From: Symbiodinium natans
Taxonomy: Eukaryota; Sar; Dinophyceae; Suessiales; Symbiodiniaceae
NCBI GenBank assembly: GCA_905221605.1
Contig: CAJNDS010001902.1
Location: forward strand, 270,001 to 334,000
Length of the DNA: 64,000 nt
Direction: 5' to 3'
Part shown: in pieces, positions 19,402-29,680 of the stretch
Layout of the letters: every line of letters starts with the position of its first letter
How positions within the stretch are numbered: position 1 is the stretch's first letter
Translations under genes and position numbers: made by a program
Notes under the pieces: generated by a model
What the model saw: only the letters and a program-made list of their open reading frames with translations
What the model was told of the DNA's origin: nothing
Database searches by the model: none

Positions 19402-21357
19402 AGGCACACTGCGTCGCCTGAACCCCTTCCAATGACTTTCAGGAAAAGGGACTTGAGCTGTGCCAGAAAATCGTGCGCATGTCTTTTTCAAGCAACAAAC
19501 GCCAGAAGGTGTGAGCGCAACCAAGACAGGTGCACCCGGCTGCGGTCGAACATCCCAGGGCACATGGAGAGGCGTGTGTAGTGTAAGTGTTTCTGACGGT
19601 TCATCCGCAGGTGTCTGCGTCGCACTGCAGGAGTGTGCACAGCGGTTTGGGCTAGACCCAAAAGAGGTTCGGGAGGTGGCCCCCAGCAGCATGCCTGCAG
19701 CCTGTGTCGCACTGGGGGGGTGAGCACACGGGTTAGGGCTATACCCTAAAGGGGTTTGGGAGGTGGCCCCCAGTGCGTTGAAAGCAAGGGCAAAGTCCAG
19801 CCCCGGCGAGATGTGGAGCTTCAGTGGAGTGCCTGCGGCCTGTGTCGCACTGCAGGGGTGTGCACACGGGTTAGGGCTAGACCCGAAAGGGTTTGGGGAG
19901 GGGGCCTGCAGCACGTTGAACGCAAGGGCAGAAACCTTCGCACTGGGGGGGTTGGCACACGGGTTAGGGCTATACCCGAAAAGGGTTGGGGATGTGGCCC
20001 CCAGTGCGTTGAAAGCAAGGGTGGGGTTCATCCCCTTCAGTCGTGGAGTGCTTACGGACTGTGTTGCGCTGGGGGGGTGCGCACAAGGTTTGGGGCTAAA
20101 CCCGAAAGGGGTCAGGGAAGTGGCCCCCAGCGCACTGAGAGCAAAGAAAGGGCCCAGCCCCAGCAAGAGTCGTGGAGTCTCTGTCGCACTGGGGGGGTGT
20201 GCACACAGGTTTGGGCTATACCCGAAATGGGTTAGGGAGATTGCCCCCAGCGCGTGCACAGCAAAGGCACGGTCCAGCCGCAGCGACAGGTGAACCTTCG
20301 GTGTTGGAGCGCCTGCGGTCTGTGTCGCACTGGGGGGGTGTGCACACGGGTTAAGGCTAAACCCAAAAGGGGTTTGGGAGGTGGCCCCCAGCGCGCTGAA
20401 AGCAAGGATAGGGCCCAGCCCCAAAATGAGCGGTGGAGTGCCTGTGCCCTCTGTAGCACTGGGGGGGTGTGCACACGGGTTGGGACTACACCCTAAAGGG
20501 GTTCGGGATATGGCCCCCAGCGCGTTGAAAGCAAGGGTGAGTCCTGTAGTAGCTGCAACGGTCAAACTAGGGGAGTGTCCGCAAATGGGGGTCTCCTGCG
20601 CGTTGAAAGCAAGGGTCATTTGTGGAGTGCCTGCCGCCTGTGACATAGGTACATGGTGGGTCCGGAAACTCTCAACAGCCCTCCTACACCCAGCATCAAA
20701 CAGAGCGTTGAAGAATGGGGAGACTGGCAAGACTACTGCAAACTTGGCCCTGAGTCGCTTGTCAATACAACAATGCACAGCTACAGCGGGGTTAATGGCA
20801 TCATGAGGCTCAAACTGCGTGTCTGTAGGGTCATGATCCAGCGACCAGCTCACCTCCCAAGGCACCCGCACGAGTGCCATGCGCATGGCTGCCTGGCTCC
20901 AGCCGCTGAAGCCGCCGCAAAACACTTCAGCCCTACGAACCACCTCATGCTTTTCAATGTCCAGTTGCCCCATGAGGAACGCTGGTCCCATCGTGGCGTC
21001 CAAGATGACCACGTCACCCTGACAGCATGCCACCGTCCACGCAGCTCGTATCCTACGAGTGTGGCTTGCCAGGGTGTAGAAATCCGAAGCTCTCAGACGT
21101 AACACAGCCTTCCCTCCCGCGGTGGAGGGGCAAACGCTGATATCCCCATTGGCCGCCCAAATGTGTGCCTGTTGCAGCACCTGCGCTCTCACCAGGAAGT
21201 CCTTGCCTGCCGGCACAAAATCGCCGTCCAAACGAAGATCAAAGCATGCTAGCTGGCCTTCCCGAAGATCCTGGCAATGTGCCGCAAAACCAAAGAGATC
21301 CCTCAATGACTCCCAGGCTGGATGCGTCGCTCTTTCATGTGTCCCCTGGTTCGACAT
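19399..21357 (-). CDS. LINE ORF A: tandem-repeat protein with possible methyltransferase-like N-terminus
   Basis: First frame of the LINE, about 652 codons from the ATG at 21,357; the open frame begins slightly upstream but without an ATG. Residue numbers here count from 21,369. Residues 20-240 look globular. The segment EVFCGGFSGWSQA (148-160) resembles SAM-binding motif I of cytosine-5 methyltransferases, and the nearby WSLDHD (175-180) could be a motif-II-like acidic end. The catalytic PPC and ENV motifs are absent, so any methyltransferase would be vestigial. Residues 250-590 hold about eight degenerate copies of a 30-50 residue Pro/Cys/His-rich unit with core FGYSPNPCAHPPSATQ. The C-terminus is basic (FRRRSVP). 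It ends with TGA at 19,401-19,399, four bases before the ATG of ORF B. Its role is unknown; an RNA-binding or accessory LINE protein is likely. Confidence 0.8.
   Translation of the reverse strand: MSNQGTHERATHPAWESLRDLFGFAAHCQDLREGQLACFDLRLDGDFVPAGKDFLVRAQVLQQAHIWAANGDISVCPSTAGGKAVLRLRASDFYTLASHTRRIRAAWTVACCQGDVVILDATMGPAFLMGQLDIEKHEVVRRAEVFCGGFSGWSQAAMRMALVRVPWEVSWSLDHDPTDTQFEPHDAINPAVAVHCCIDKRLRAKFAVVLPVSPFFNALFDAGCRRAVESFRTHHVPMSQAAGTPQMTLAFNAQETPICGHSPSLTVAATTGLTLAFNALGAISRTPLGCSPNPCAHPPSATEGTGTPPLILGLGPILAFSALGATSQTPFGFSLNPCAHPPSATQTAGAPTPKVHLSLRLDRAFAVHALGAISLTHFGYSPNLCAHPPSATETPRLLLGLGPFFALSALGATSLTPFGFSPKPCAHPPSATQSVSTPRLKGMNPTLAFNALGATSPTLFGYSPNPCANPPSAKVSALAFNVLQAPSPNPFGSSPNPCAHPCSATQAAGTPLKLHISPGLDFALAFNALGATSQTPLGYSPNPCAHPPSATQAAGMLLGATSRTSFGSSPNRCAHSCSATQTPADEPSETLTLHTPLHVPWDVRPQPGAPVLVALTPSGVCCLKKTCARFSGTAQVPFPESHWKGFRRRSVP
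19630..20540 (-). repeat. Coding tandem repeat within ORF A
   Basis: About eight copies of a degenerate unit of about 90-140 bp. Each contains, on the plus strand, a G7 tract followed by TGTGCACACGGGTTAGGGCT or close variants and then GGCCCCCAGCGCGTTGAA. They encode the NPCAHPPSATQ repeats of ORF A. Copies differ by in-frame insertions and deletions, and the frame is maintained throughout, indicating selection or recent expansion. Confidence 0.85.
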
Positions 21358-21427
21358 GGCAGGGCCCAATTTGCAGGCACGAGGCTACCCAACGACCTCG
21401 GCTCTAGTCGCCCTGGGCCGAGAGGCT

Positions 21428-23342
21428 CTAAACCCTAAACCCTAAGCCCTAAACCCTTAAACCTAAACCCTAGCCCTAAACCCTAAACCCTGAACCCTAA
21501 ACCCTAAAACCTAAACCCTAAAGCCTAAGCTGAGTCCAGGCAGGCTTCAAGAGTGATTCCTGGAGCGCTTGCACCTTCTTTGCGTTACCAGTAAACATGG
21601 CTGAGCCAAAAAGTGCCGGGACATAACGAGTGCAGTCTGCAGGTAGCACTGGCAGGCAATAAACCCTAAACCCTAAACCCTAAACCCTAAACCCTAAACC
21701 CTAAACCCTAAACCCTAAACCCTAAACCCTAAACCCTAAACCCCAAACCCTAACGGCTGGCCTTGGACTGCTCCTGCTTGGTCGTAAGGGTCGATGTGCC
21801 CGGGCTTGAACCTCGAGGGCACCTGGGTCGGCTCGGGGGGGGTTCGGGGGGCTTAGGTTTTAGGGTTTAGGGTTTAGGGTTTAGGGTTTAGGGTTTAGGG
21901 TTTAGGGTTTAGGGTTTAGGGTTTAGGGTTTAGGGTTTAGGGTTTAGGGTTTAGGGTTTAGGGTTTAGGGTTTAGGGCGGGGGTTCGTAGGTTCGTAGGG
22001 CTTTGTGGGCTTTAGGTTTCCAGGGGATTCAAGGTTTAGGGTTTTATAGGTTTTAGGGCTGGGGTTTTAAACGGCTTGATTCGAGTGTTCCAAGTTTTTG
22101 TGGAACGTTTTTTTTGGACCCCGAACCCGAACACAAGCCCTAAACCAGATCAAGGGTTTAGGGCCTTTGGCCTCAGGGTTTAGGGAGCCTAACCCCTAAA
22201 AATCCCCGAAACCCGAAACCCGAAACCCAAAACCCTGGACGGCTGCTGGAGGCTCCTTCCTCCCAGGCGCGTCCAGCACACGAAGCGCGCTGCGGACTGA
22301 GAAGTTCTCCTTCTTGTTGGGCTGAAAGTGGCTCCTCTCCTCCGATGGGTTTCCGAAAATTTGGGTACCTTGTTGGGGTCCTGTTCATAAGGGAATCCTA
22401 CTATTTGGGGTCCATTTTGCTCTTCTTTGGAGTAGACCTTGGAAGAAATGTATATACTTTTAAGGTATAAGTAGCTATAACTGAAACCCAGTAAACCCTG
22501 CACCCTAAACCCTAAACCCTAAACCCTAAACCCTAAACCGTACTCCAAAACCTAGTTTAGGGGTCCCCTATGTCCGTAAACTCCCTTATGGATCCGAGCT
22601 CGGAGCCCTTGCCACAAGTAGCCCCCGATGCTTCAGGATCATGAAGGTGGAGGAGGGCTTTAGGGGTAGGGTTTAGGGTTTAGGGTTTAGGGTTTAGGGT
22701 TTAGGGTTTAGGGTTTAGGGTTTAGGGTTTAGGGTTTAGGGTTTAGGGTTTAGGGTTTAGGGTTTAGGGTTTAGGGTTTAGGGTTTAGGGTTTAGGGTTT
22801 AGGGTTTAGGGTTTAGGGTTTAGGGTGTAGGGTTTAGGGTTTAGGGTTCAGGGTTCGAACTTGCACCTTGCTTTCCGCAAGGTTCCCTTCCCTAAACCCT
22901 AAACCCTAAACCCTAAAGACTAAAAAACCCTAAAGACTAACCCCTACACCCTAAACCCTAAACCCTAAACCGCCTAAACCGCCTAAGCCGCCTAAACCAC
23001 CTAAACCCTAAACCCTAAACCCTAAACCCTAAACCCTAAACCCTAAACCCTAAACCCTAAAACCTAAACTAAACCCTAAATCCTAACCCGAACACCTCGT
23101 GAGACTCAGTCCTTCTCAATGCGCTGGCACCATAGGAACTGGCCCTTGCTCGTTGTGATGTCATTGGGGTTGTCGTCCACCATGGCTAGGCTGGGTTTAG
23201 GGTTTAGGGTTTGGGGTTTAGGGTTTAGGGTTTAGGGTTTAGGGTTTAGGGTTTAGGGTTTAGGGTTTAGGGTTTAGGGTTTAGGGTTTAGGGTTTAGGG
23301 TTTAGGGTTTAGGGCTTAGGGCTTCGGGCTTAGGGTTTAGGG
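21428..23342. repeat. Telomere-like array block right of the LINE
   Basis: Arrays lie at 21,428-21,532 and 21,659-21,752 (CCCTAAA), 21,851-21,977 (TTTAGGG), 22,500-22,541 (CCCTAAA), 22,661-22,856 (TTTAGGG), 22,891-23,090 (CCCTAAA with CCGCCTAAA units) and 23,193-23,342 (TTTAGGG). The spacer 21,978-22,500 holds a member of a dispersed 60-bp family. No gene is seen. Confidence 0.9.
22349..22409 (+). repeat. Dispersed 60-bp repeat, copy at 22.35 kb
   Basis: Reads GGTTTCCGA, then GGGTACCTTGTTGGGGTCC, then AAGGGAATCCTACTATTTGG. The same ordered blocks recur at 52,607-52,671 (minus), 56,163-56,224 (plus) and, more degenerate, 45,800-45,857 (plus). Confidence 0.8.
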
Positions 23343-23487
23343 ACAAACCCCCAACTCCAGTGCGAGAAGGGAAAAGCTTCCCAAACTTTACCTCATCTTT
23401 AAGCCAAATTGTTCCTGGCTTGGATCATCAGATCGTGGAACGAGACTCTTGCGCTAATAGTTGCGGCTGTTGCCTATGCTTGGTAGG
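23343..23487 (+). repeat. Duplicated spacer segment, copy 1
   Basis: Shares ordered blocks with 54,338-54,484: CCCCCAACT, GTGCGAGAA, AGCTTCCC, TTTAAGCCAAAT, CCTGGCTTGGATCATCAG, TTGCGGCTGTTGC and ATGCTTGGTAGG. Both copies begin directly at the end of a TTTAGGG array. Copy 1 has about 30 bp extra after the ATCATCAG block. Confidence 0.85.
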
Positions 23488-26279
23488 TTGCTTCGAACCC
23501 AACAACAGCAGCAAGACGACAGAATGTTTGCTTCTCATTTCTCTGCACAATCTAAGCCCTGAGCCCTGAGCCCTAAGCCCTAAGCCCTAAACCCTAAACC
23601 CTAAACCCTAAACCCTGAACCCTGAACCCTGAACCCTGAACCCCAAACCCTACATCTTGTTGTGAGGATTTGTGAGGACATCTCTGGCATCTACGGTACG
23701 TTGGCCTGAGCTTGCCTTGCCACTTATTTTTGTCTTGTGGTGTGTCTGGTAAAGGCCTGGAGTGTGTAGGGGTTGTAGGGCTTAGGGCTTCGGAAACCCT
23801 AAACCACAAACGCCAAAATTAAACCGCGGGTGGTGAGGACTTGTTGGTTTGGGGTTTCGGGTTTAGTTTCCAGCACTCAGGCCCGTAACCCTAAACCAGA
23901 CATACTTACCCCAGATAACCCTAAACCCCTAAACCTGAATGGGGCTTGGGGTTTAGGGCTGAGGGTCTTCTACAGCCAACTCCCTTTCCAATACTGTCGA
24001 CTCGGGAGTAACCTAGAAATACAAAGGGTGCCCTTCTTTGGTCTAAAGGGGCTTGCAAGGGAACCTAAGCCCTAAACAAAGAATATGGGGGGTCCTAGGG
24101 GCCACTGTTCAAGGTATGCTTGAGGGTGCCTCAATGCCCGAGGGCTTGCTTGCACATGGCGAAGACCACGGCCCAACAAGCAGGAAATGCAATTCGAGCT
24201 GCCGCGCTAAAATCCCTAAACTCCTAAACCCTAAGCCCTAAACCCTACTTCACGAAGACCCCAAATTTTGGGGGACCCCAAAAGCGGGGTTCATGGATTT
24301 AGTCTTTATTATACAGCTTGAAGTGTTTGAGTTAGGGTTTAGGGTTTAGGGTTTGGGGTTTGGGGTCTGGGGCTTTGGGTTTGGGGTTTGGGGTTTGGGG
24401 TTTGGGGTTTGGGGTTTAGGGTTTAGGGTTTTGGGTTTGGGGTTTGGGGTTTGGGGTTTAGGGTTTAGGGTTTAGGGTTTAGGGTTTGGGGTTTAGGGTT
24501 TAGGGTTTAGGGTTTAGGGTTTAGGGTTCCGGCAAACTCGGTCAGCATCCGGGCCCACACACGTCCTTTACGGCCACGGTGGGATGCTGGATGGTGCGGG
24601 GGAACGCTGTGTAATGGCTCCTCCATTGCATGATGGGTCTGAAGCTTCCTACCCCCCCCCCCCTCCTCCCCAAACTTTAGGGGTTTAGGACACAAGGCCC
24701 TGGGGTTTGGGGTTGGCTAGGGCTTAAACTTTAGGGTCTAGGGTTTAGGAGGTTTAAAGGGTGTAGAGTTTCGGCGTTTTAGGGGTGGGCTTTCGGGGCT
24801 GGGGTGCGGTGCTGGGGTACGGCTAAGGCTATTGGGGTCAGGGTTAGGCCATTGGGACACTTTAACTTTTACCCCCGGCCCGGGTATGCCTTAAGCCCCT
24901 GAGCCGCTCTAGATCCTAAATCCTAAACCCTAAACCCTAGACCCCAAACCCTAAAACCCAAACCCCAAACCCCACACCCCAAACCCTAAACCCTAAACCC
25001 GAAACCCTAAACCCTACACCCTAAACCCAAACTAGACCCAAACTCTTGGGCCCCTGGCCGGTCGAGCATTGAGGCCGTGGGGGCCAGCGTGCGCGTGGGG
25101 AGAGGACGGAAGCCTGAAAGTCGCGAATAAACAAAGAGTTTAGGGTTCAGGGTTCAGGGTCTAGGGTTTAGGGTTTCGGGTTTAGGGTTTATGGTTTAGG
25201 GTTTAAGGTGTGGGGTGTGAGGTTTTAGGGTTTTAGGGTTTTGGGTTTGGGGTTGTAAGGGTTTGGGTTTGGGGTTGCAAGGTTTGGGGTTTAGGGCTTA
25301 GGACCGCAAGCCCTAGACCAAAAACCCTGCCGCTTCTTGTTGCTGTAGAAACAGGCAACCTTAAACCCTAAACACTTATAAACCCTAAACCCTAAACCCT
25401 AAACCCTAAACCCTAAACCCTATAGGTCCCGAGAAGTGTACAGGGACTCAGGGATGTCGCAAGCTTTTGGGAGTCTGGGGTTCAAGGCTTAGGGAACGGG
25501 GTTTAGGGTTTAGGGCTTAGGGTTTAGGGTTTAGGGTTTAGGGTTTAGGGTTTAGGGTTTAGGGTTTAGGGTTTAGGGTTTAGGGTTTAGGGTTTAGGGT
25601 TTAGGGCTAGGGTTTAGGAAGTTTAGGGTTTAGGGTTAGGAGTTCAGGGTTTAGGGTTTAGGGTTTAGGGTTTAGGGTTTAGGGTTTAGGGTTTAGGGTT
25701 TAGGGTTTAGGGTTTAGGAAGTTTAGGGTTTGGGGGTTTGGAGTTCAGGGTTTGGGGTTTAGGGGCTTGGGGTTGGGTCTTAGATGAGACTTACCCGCAT
25801 CACGCGCAAGGCAGCCTCCAACGCTGCGGGCAGTCGCGTATGTCCTTGCAGGCAACCCTAAACCCTAAAACCTAAACGCTAAATGCTAAACCCTAAACGC
25901 TAAACCCTAAACGCTAAACCCTAAACCCTAAACCCTAAACCCTAAACCCTAAACCCTAAACCCTAAACCCTAAACCCTGAGTGTCCAGCCAGGCCAAAGG
26001 TTGCGAGTTGCGGGTTAGGGGCTTAGAAGTGCCTTGAAAAGCTTTAAGCTTTGAACGGGGCAGCTCTCTAAATTCGGGGTTTAGGGTTGAGGGTTTAGGG
26101 TTTAGGGTTCAGGGTTCAGGGTTCAGGGTTCAGGGTTTAGGGTTTAGGGTTTAGGGTTTAGGGTTTAGGGTTCAGGGTTCAGGGTTCAGGGTTCAGGGTT
26201 CAGGGTTCAGGGTTTAGGGTTTAGGGTTTAGGGTTTAGGGTCTAGGGTTTAGGGTTTAGGGTTTAGGGTTTAGGGTTTT
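23488..26279. repeat. Telomere-like array block with TTTGGGG, CGCTAAA and TTCAGGG variants
   Basis: Arrays lie at 23,552-23,653 (CCCTAAA/CCCTGAA), 24,331-24,528 (TTTAGGG with a run of TTTGGGG), 24,916-25,036 (CCCTAAA), 25,136-25,300 (degenerate TTTAGGG), 25,360-25,424 (CCCTAAA), 25,497-25,770 (TTTAGGG), 25,854-25,980 (CCCTAAA with CGCTAAA) and 26,076-26,279 (TTTAGGG with TTCAGGG runs). The spacers 23,654-24,330 and 24,529-24,915 are degenerate and without a supported gene. Confidence 0.85.
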
Positions 26280-29200
26280 AACACGGAACCCTATATTCGG
26301 TGTGTAGGGTTTGGGGTTTAGGGGGTTTAGGGTTCAGGGTTTGTCTTGCTAGCAACATTCGGGCCCGAATCCTCTGAAGCCACTCAACTCTGTGCAGCAT
26401 GACCCTGAAAACAAGGCCCCCGAACCCCTCCAAGCCCTGAATCACTGAGAATCCTAAACGGCAGAATAGAAGGCCCAAAGGGGCCTTCAACCCTAAACCC
26501 TAAACCCTAAAACCTAAACCCTAAACCCTAAACCCTAAGCCCTAAACCCAAACCCCCTAACCCCAACAAGCCCTGGATCCTCAAACTGACACTCCCCTCA
26601 TGCCCCGCTTCAGGGTTTAGGGTTTAGGGTTTAGGGTTTAGGGTTTAGGGTTTAGGGTTTAGGGAGTTGGAGCACTCCTGAGCTTTAAAGCGCCCCGGAA
26701 TGCAATTCTGCTCGGGGTGAGGGAGTAGGGTTTTGGGGTTGAGGGTTGAGGGTTGAGGGTTTTGGGTTTAGGAGGGAATTGGCCTTAGGGTGGGGTGTAT
26801 CTTCTGGCTTGTAGTTGTAGGGTTTTTGGATGTGTTCGGCGGCAATTCTGCGCTTTCGACGCCGAGGACATCGAGAGGCTTCCGAGCTTACAAGACAAGG
26901 TCCAACTACCAACTTCTATAGCTCAACCCCAAACCCTCAAATTCCAAGGCTCCAAACCTCGACCCTCTACACGCCGTCTAAAACCTCAAAAATCCTAAAC
27001 TCCTACATCTTCTCAAGCAACCCCTAAACCCTTAAACCCTACATCCACAAAGTAATTCAACCTGATAAGCCCAGATCAACCCTCTCAACCCCCCCCCCCC
27101 CCCAAAGCACTGAAAACCTGTTAAACCCCAAACCTTCCAACTGCTGGGATGCAGGGACTGTATGACTTCGAAGGCTCTGCGGTTTCAGTTGACCCCTTGT
27201 TTAGGGTTCAGGGTTTAGGGTTTAGGGTTTAGGATTTAGGGTTTAGGGTTTAGGGTTTAGGGTTTAGGGGTTTAAAGGCATAGGGTTTAGGGTTCAGGGT
27301 TTAGGGCTCAAGGTTCCGGGGTCGACCCAAGGCCCCTCATCCCACATTCTGCGAGCTCGTTTTGACCGCAAGAGACACCTCACGTCGCCCCAAGGCGGCG
27401 GGCATGACGGGCAGCTCGCCTAGGCAGTGTGGGCTCGGGGTCCTGCGCCTTTTATCACTCCCTCCCCTTGTAGGGCAAGAAGATCCTAAGGCATGTTAGG
27501 GTTGAGGGTTCAGGGTTTAAAAGGGTTTAGGGTTCAGGGTTTGAGGTTTAGGGTCTAGGGTAAACCCTCAACCCCAAACCCTGATTCAAGGGAGGCCCAA
27601 GGGTAACCTAGGAATAAAGAAGCCTGCCCTTTTTTGGGTTCAAGGCAAAGGGGTTCATAAGGCACCAAAAAGGAGGGAACAGGGGCCTACTCTGCGTCCT
27701 AGCTGAGCAACAGAATCAGCACAGGATTCTCCGTCGGCACGCCGGGAACGCAGCTTAGGTTGGTACCATTTAGGGCTTGGGGCATAAGGGTCAAATCCGA
27801 AACCCTCATCCCTCAACTCAAAGCCCAAGACACCAGAGCCCAACCACATTTGCTGGATGTTTGCTGTCGAGCATTTTGTACCTAGGAACGCCTGAAAGGA
27901 TTCGGGTAGACCCAGCTTCATAACTCCCCTAAGCTCACTTAACCTTCAACCACTAAACCCGAAACGCGCCCAAACCTGCCTTCGAGCGACTGGGTTTCGT
28001 AGAACAGGGTTTCCGGAACCCCTAACCTGTTTTGGGAAGCTGAGCGAGCAAGACCACTCTGACCCTAAACCCTTTTTCTGGGGTTCCGGGCCCCGATGTG
28101 ATAGAAGCTGGACAACGATCTTCGCGCCAACCCCAATCTGCAGGGATGCAAGTGCCTGGGGAGGCTTGGGGGTTTAGGGTTTGGGGTTTAGGGCTTAGGG
28201 TTTAAGGTTTAAGGTTTAGGGTTTAGGGTTTCGGGTTTAGAAATTAGGGTTTCGAAAGAAAGCGTGGGGGAAGTGTTGAGGGCTTTGCTGGGTTGAGGGG
28301 CTTTAGGGGCTTCGAGGGTTCTAGGGTTCAGGAGAGTTGGGGATGAAGGCCTAAACCCTAAACCCTAAACCCTAAACCCTAAACCCTAATTTGGATGTTT
28401 CGGGGCCCACCTTAAACCCTAGGGTTTAGGGTTTAGGGTTTAGGGGTTTAGGGGTTTAGGGGTTTAGGGTTTAGGGTTTAGGGTTTAGGGTTTAGGGTTT
28501 AGGGTTTAGGGTTTAGGGTTTAGGGTTTAGGGTTTAGGGTTTAGGGTTTAGGGTGGTAAACTCTAAGAGCCACGGCTAAAACTGGGGCTTGGAGTTGATC
28601 CAGATTGACATGATATGGCTTTGCTTTGGGTCCCTGCCACATGTCGGGCCTTCAAGTGGGTGGGCCACCAAGCAGGGTCATATTTTTTTTAGGGTTTAGG
28701 GTTTAGGGTTTAGGGTTTAGGCCTTCGTAGCAGCCCGGTCACCCCAGCCGGAGTCCTGCACCAGCCCCGAGCAAGTGGGCCGGTCCTCTTTGCAGATGGT
28801 CCAGGGAAGCCCAATGAAGCCAGTCCTCACTCGGGCCTAGTTGAGGGTTTAGGGTTTAGGGTTTTGAGTTTTTGGTTTGGAAGCAGGAGGACTCTTATGG
28901 CATTCTTTTCTGGGATCCTTTGTAGAGTTGAGGAACCAAAGCCCTATTTCGTACATTGGAGTCTTCAGGCTAGCTCGAAAGCTTGCACCCCCCACACGTG
29001 TCTTAGCACCTCAAAACCGTATGCCCTAAAAAGTCCTGTCGACCTCGAGGCCCAACCCCCAACCCCGTGACCACCCCCAAACACACTGAAATTTCAGCCC
29101 CCTAAACCCTAAACCCTAAACCCTAAACCCTAAACCCATGGAACCGACCCCGGGTTTAGAGTTTAGGGTGTAGGGTGTAGGGTGTAGGGTTTAGGGTTTA

Positions 29201-29440
29201 GGGTTTAGGGTTTAGGGTTTAGGGTTTAGGGTTTAGGGTTTAGGGTTTAGGGTTTAGGGTTTAGGGTTTAGGGTTGAAGGAAGTGCCGACAGCCCGGCTC
29301 TCTAGCAAAGAGTTCGGCTTAGCATGTACCACACAAGGAGGACCTTGTAGGGCTCCCCGCGACAAGACATGGAACACAACCGGAAGCCTGAAGTCTAAGC
29401 AACCGCAATTTCACGGGTGGGTTTGGGGTTTAGGGTTTAG
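26280..29440. repeat. Telomere-like arrays with longer spacers
   Basis: Arrays lie at 26,489-26,555 (CCCTAAA), 26,609-26,665, 27,196-27,315 and 28,165-28,260 (TTTAGGG), 28,351-28,390 (CCCTAAA), 28,415-28,555 (TTTAGGG), 29,096-29,136 (CCCTAAA) and 29,150-29,275 (TTTAGGG). The spacers 26,666-27,195 (with a C16-like run near 27,088), 27,316-28,160 and 28,556-29,095 hold only short open frames. Near 28,410-28,420 the two orientations meet back-to-back (AAACCCTAGGGTTT). Confidence 0.85.
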
Positions 29441-29680
29441 GGTTATAGGGTTATAGGGTTATAGGGTTATAGGGTTATAGGGTTATAGGGTTATAGGGTT
29501 ATAGGGTTATAGGGTTATAGGGTTATAGGGCCAGGGGTTATAGGGTTATAGGGGTTATAGGGTTATAGGGTTATAGGGGTTATAGGGTTACAGGGTTATA
29601 GGGTTATAGGGTTATAGGGTTATAGGATAGGGTTATAGGGGTTATAGGGTTATAGGGTTATAGGGTTATAGGGTTATAGG
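29441..29680 (+). repeat. Octamer array (TTATAGGG)n
   Basis: About 28 units of GGGTTATA, an 8-bp derivative of the telomere heptamer, with occasional GGGGTTATA units. A second array of the same octamer lies at 39,111-39,243. Confidence 0.95.

Larger units (their letters stand above)
11037..21427 (-). mobile_element. Full-length LINE (non-LTR retrotransposon) nested in telomere-like repeats
   Basis: A minus-strand element of about 10.4 kb with three uninterrupted frames in the order ORF A, ORF B, ORF C. ORF C carries the AP-type endonuclease, reverse transcriptase, CCHC finger and RNase H that define a LINE. The left boundary (element 3' end) is where CCCTAAA repeats give way near 11,036. The right boundary (5' end) is where they resume near 21,428. 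Both flanks have the same repeat orientation, as expected if one array was split by insertion. The UTRs are short: about 70 nt before the first ATG and about 66 nt after the last stop. There is no poly(A) tail and no internal stop. On the element's sense strand the flanks read TTTAGGG, comparable to insect telomeric LINEs that insert in TTAGG repeats. Boundaries are inferred from repeat edges and may be off by a few bases. Confidence 0.93.
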
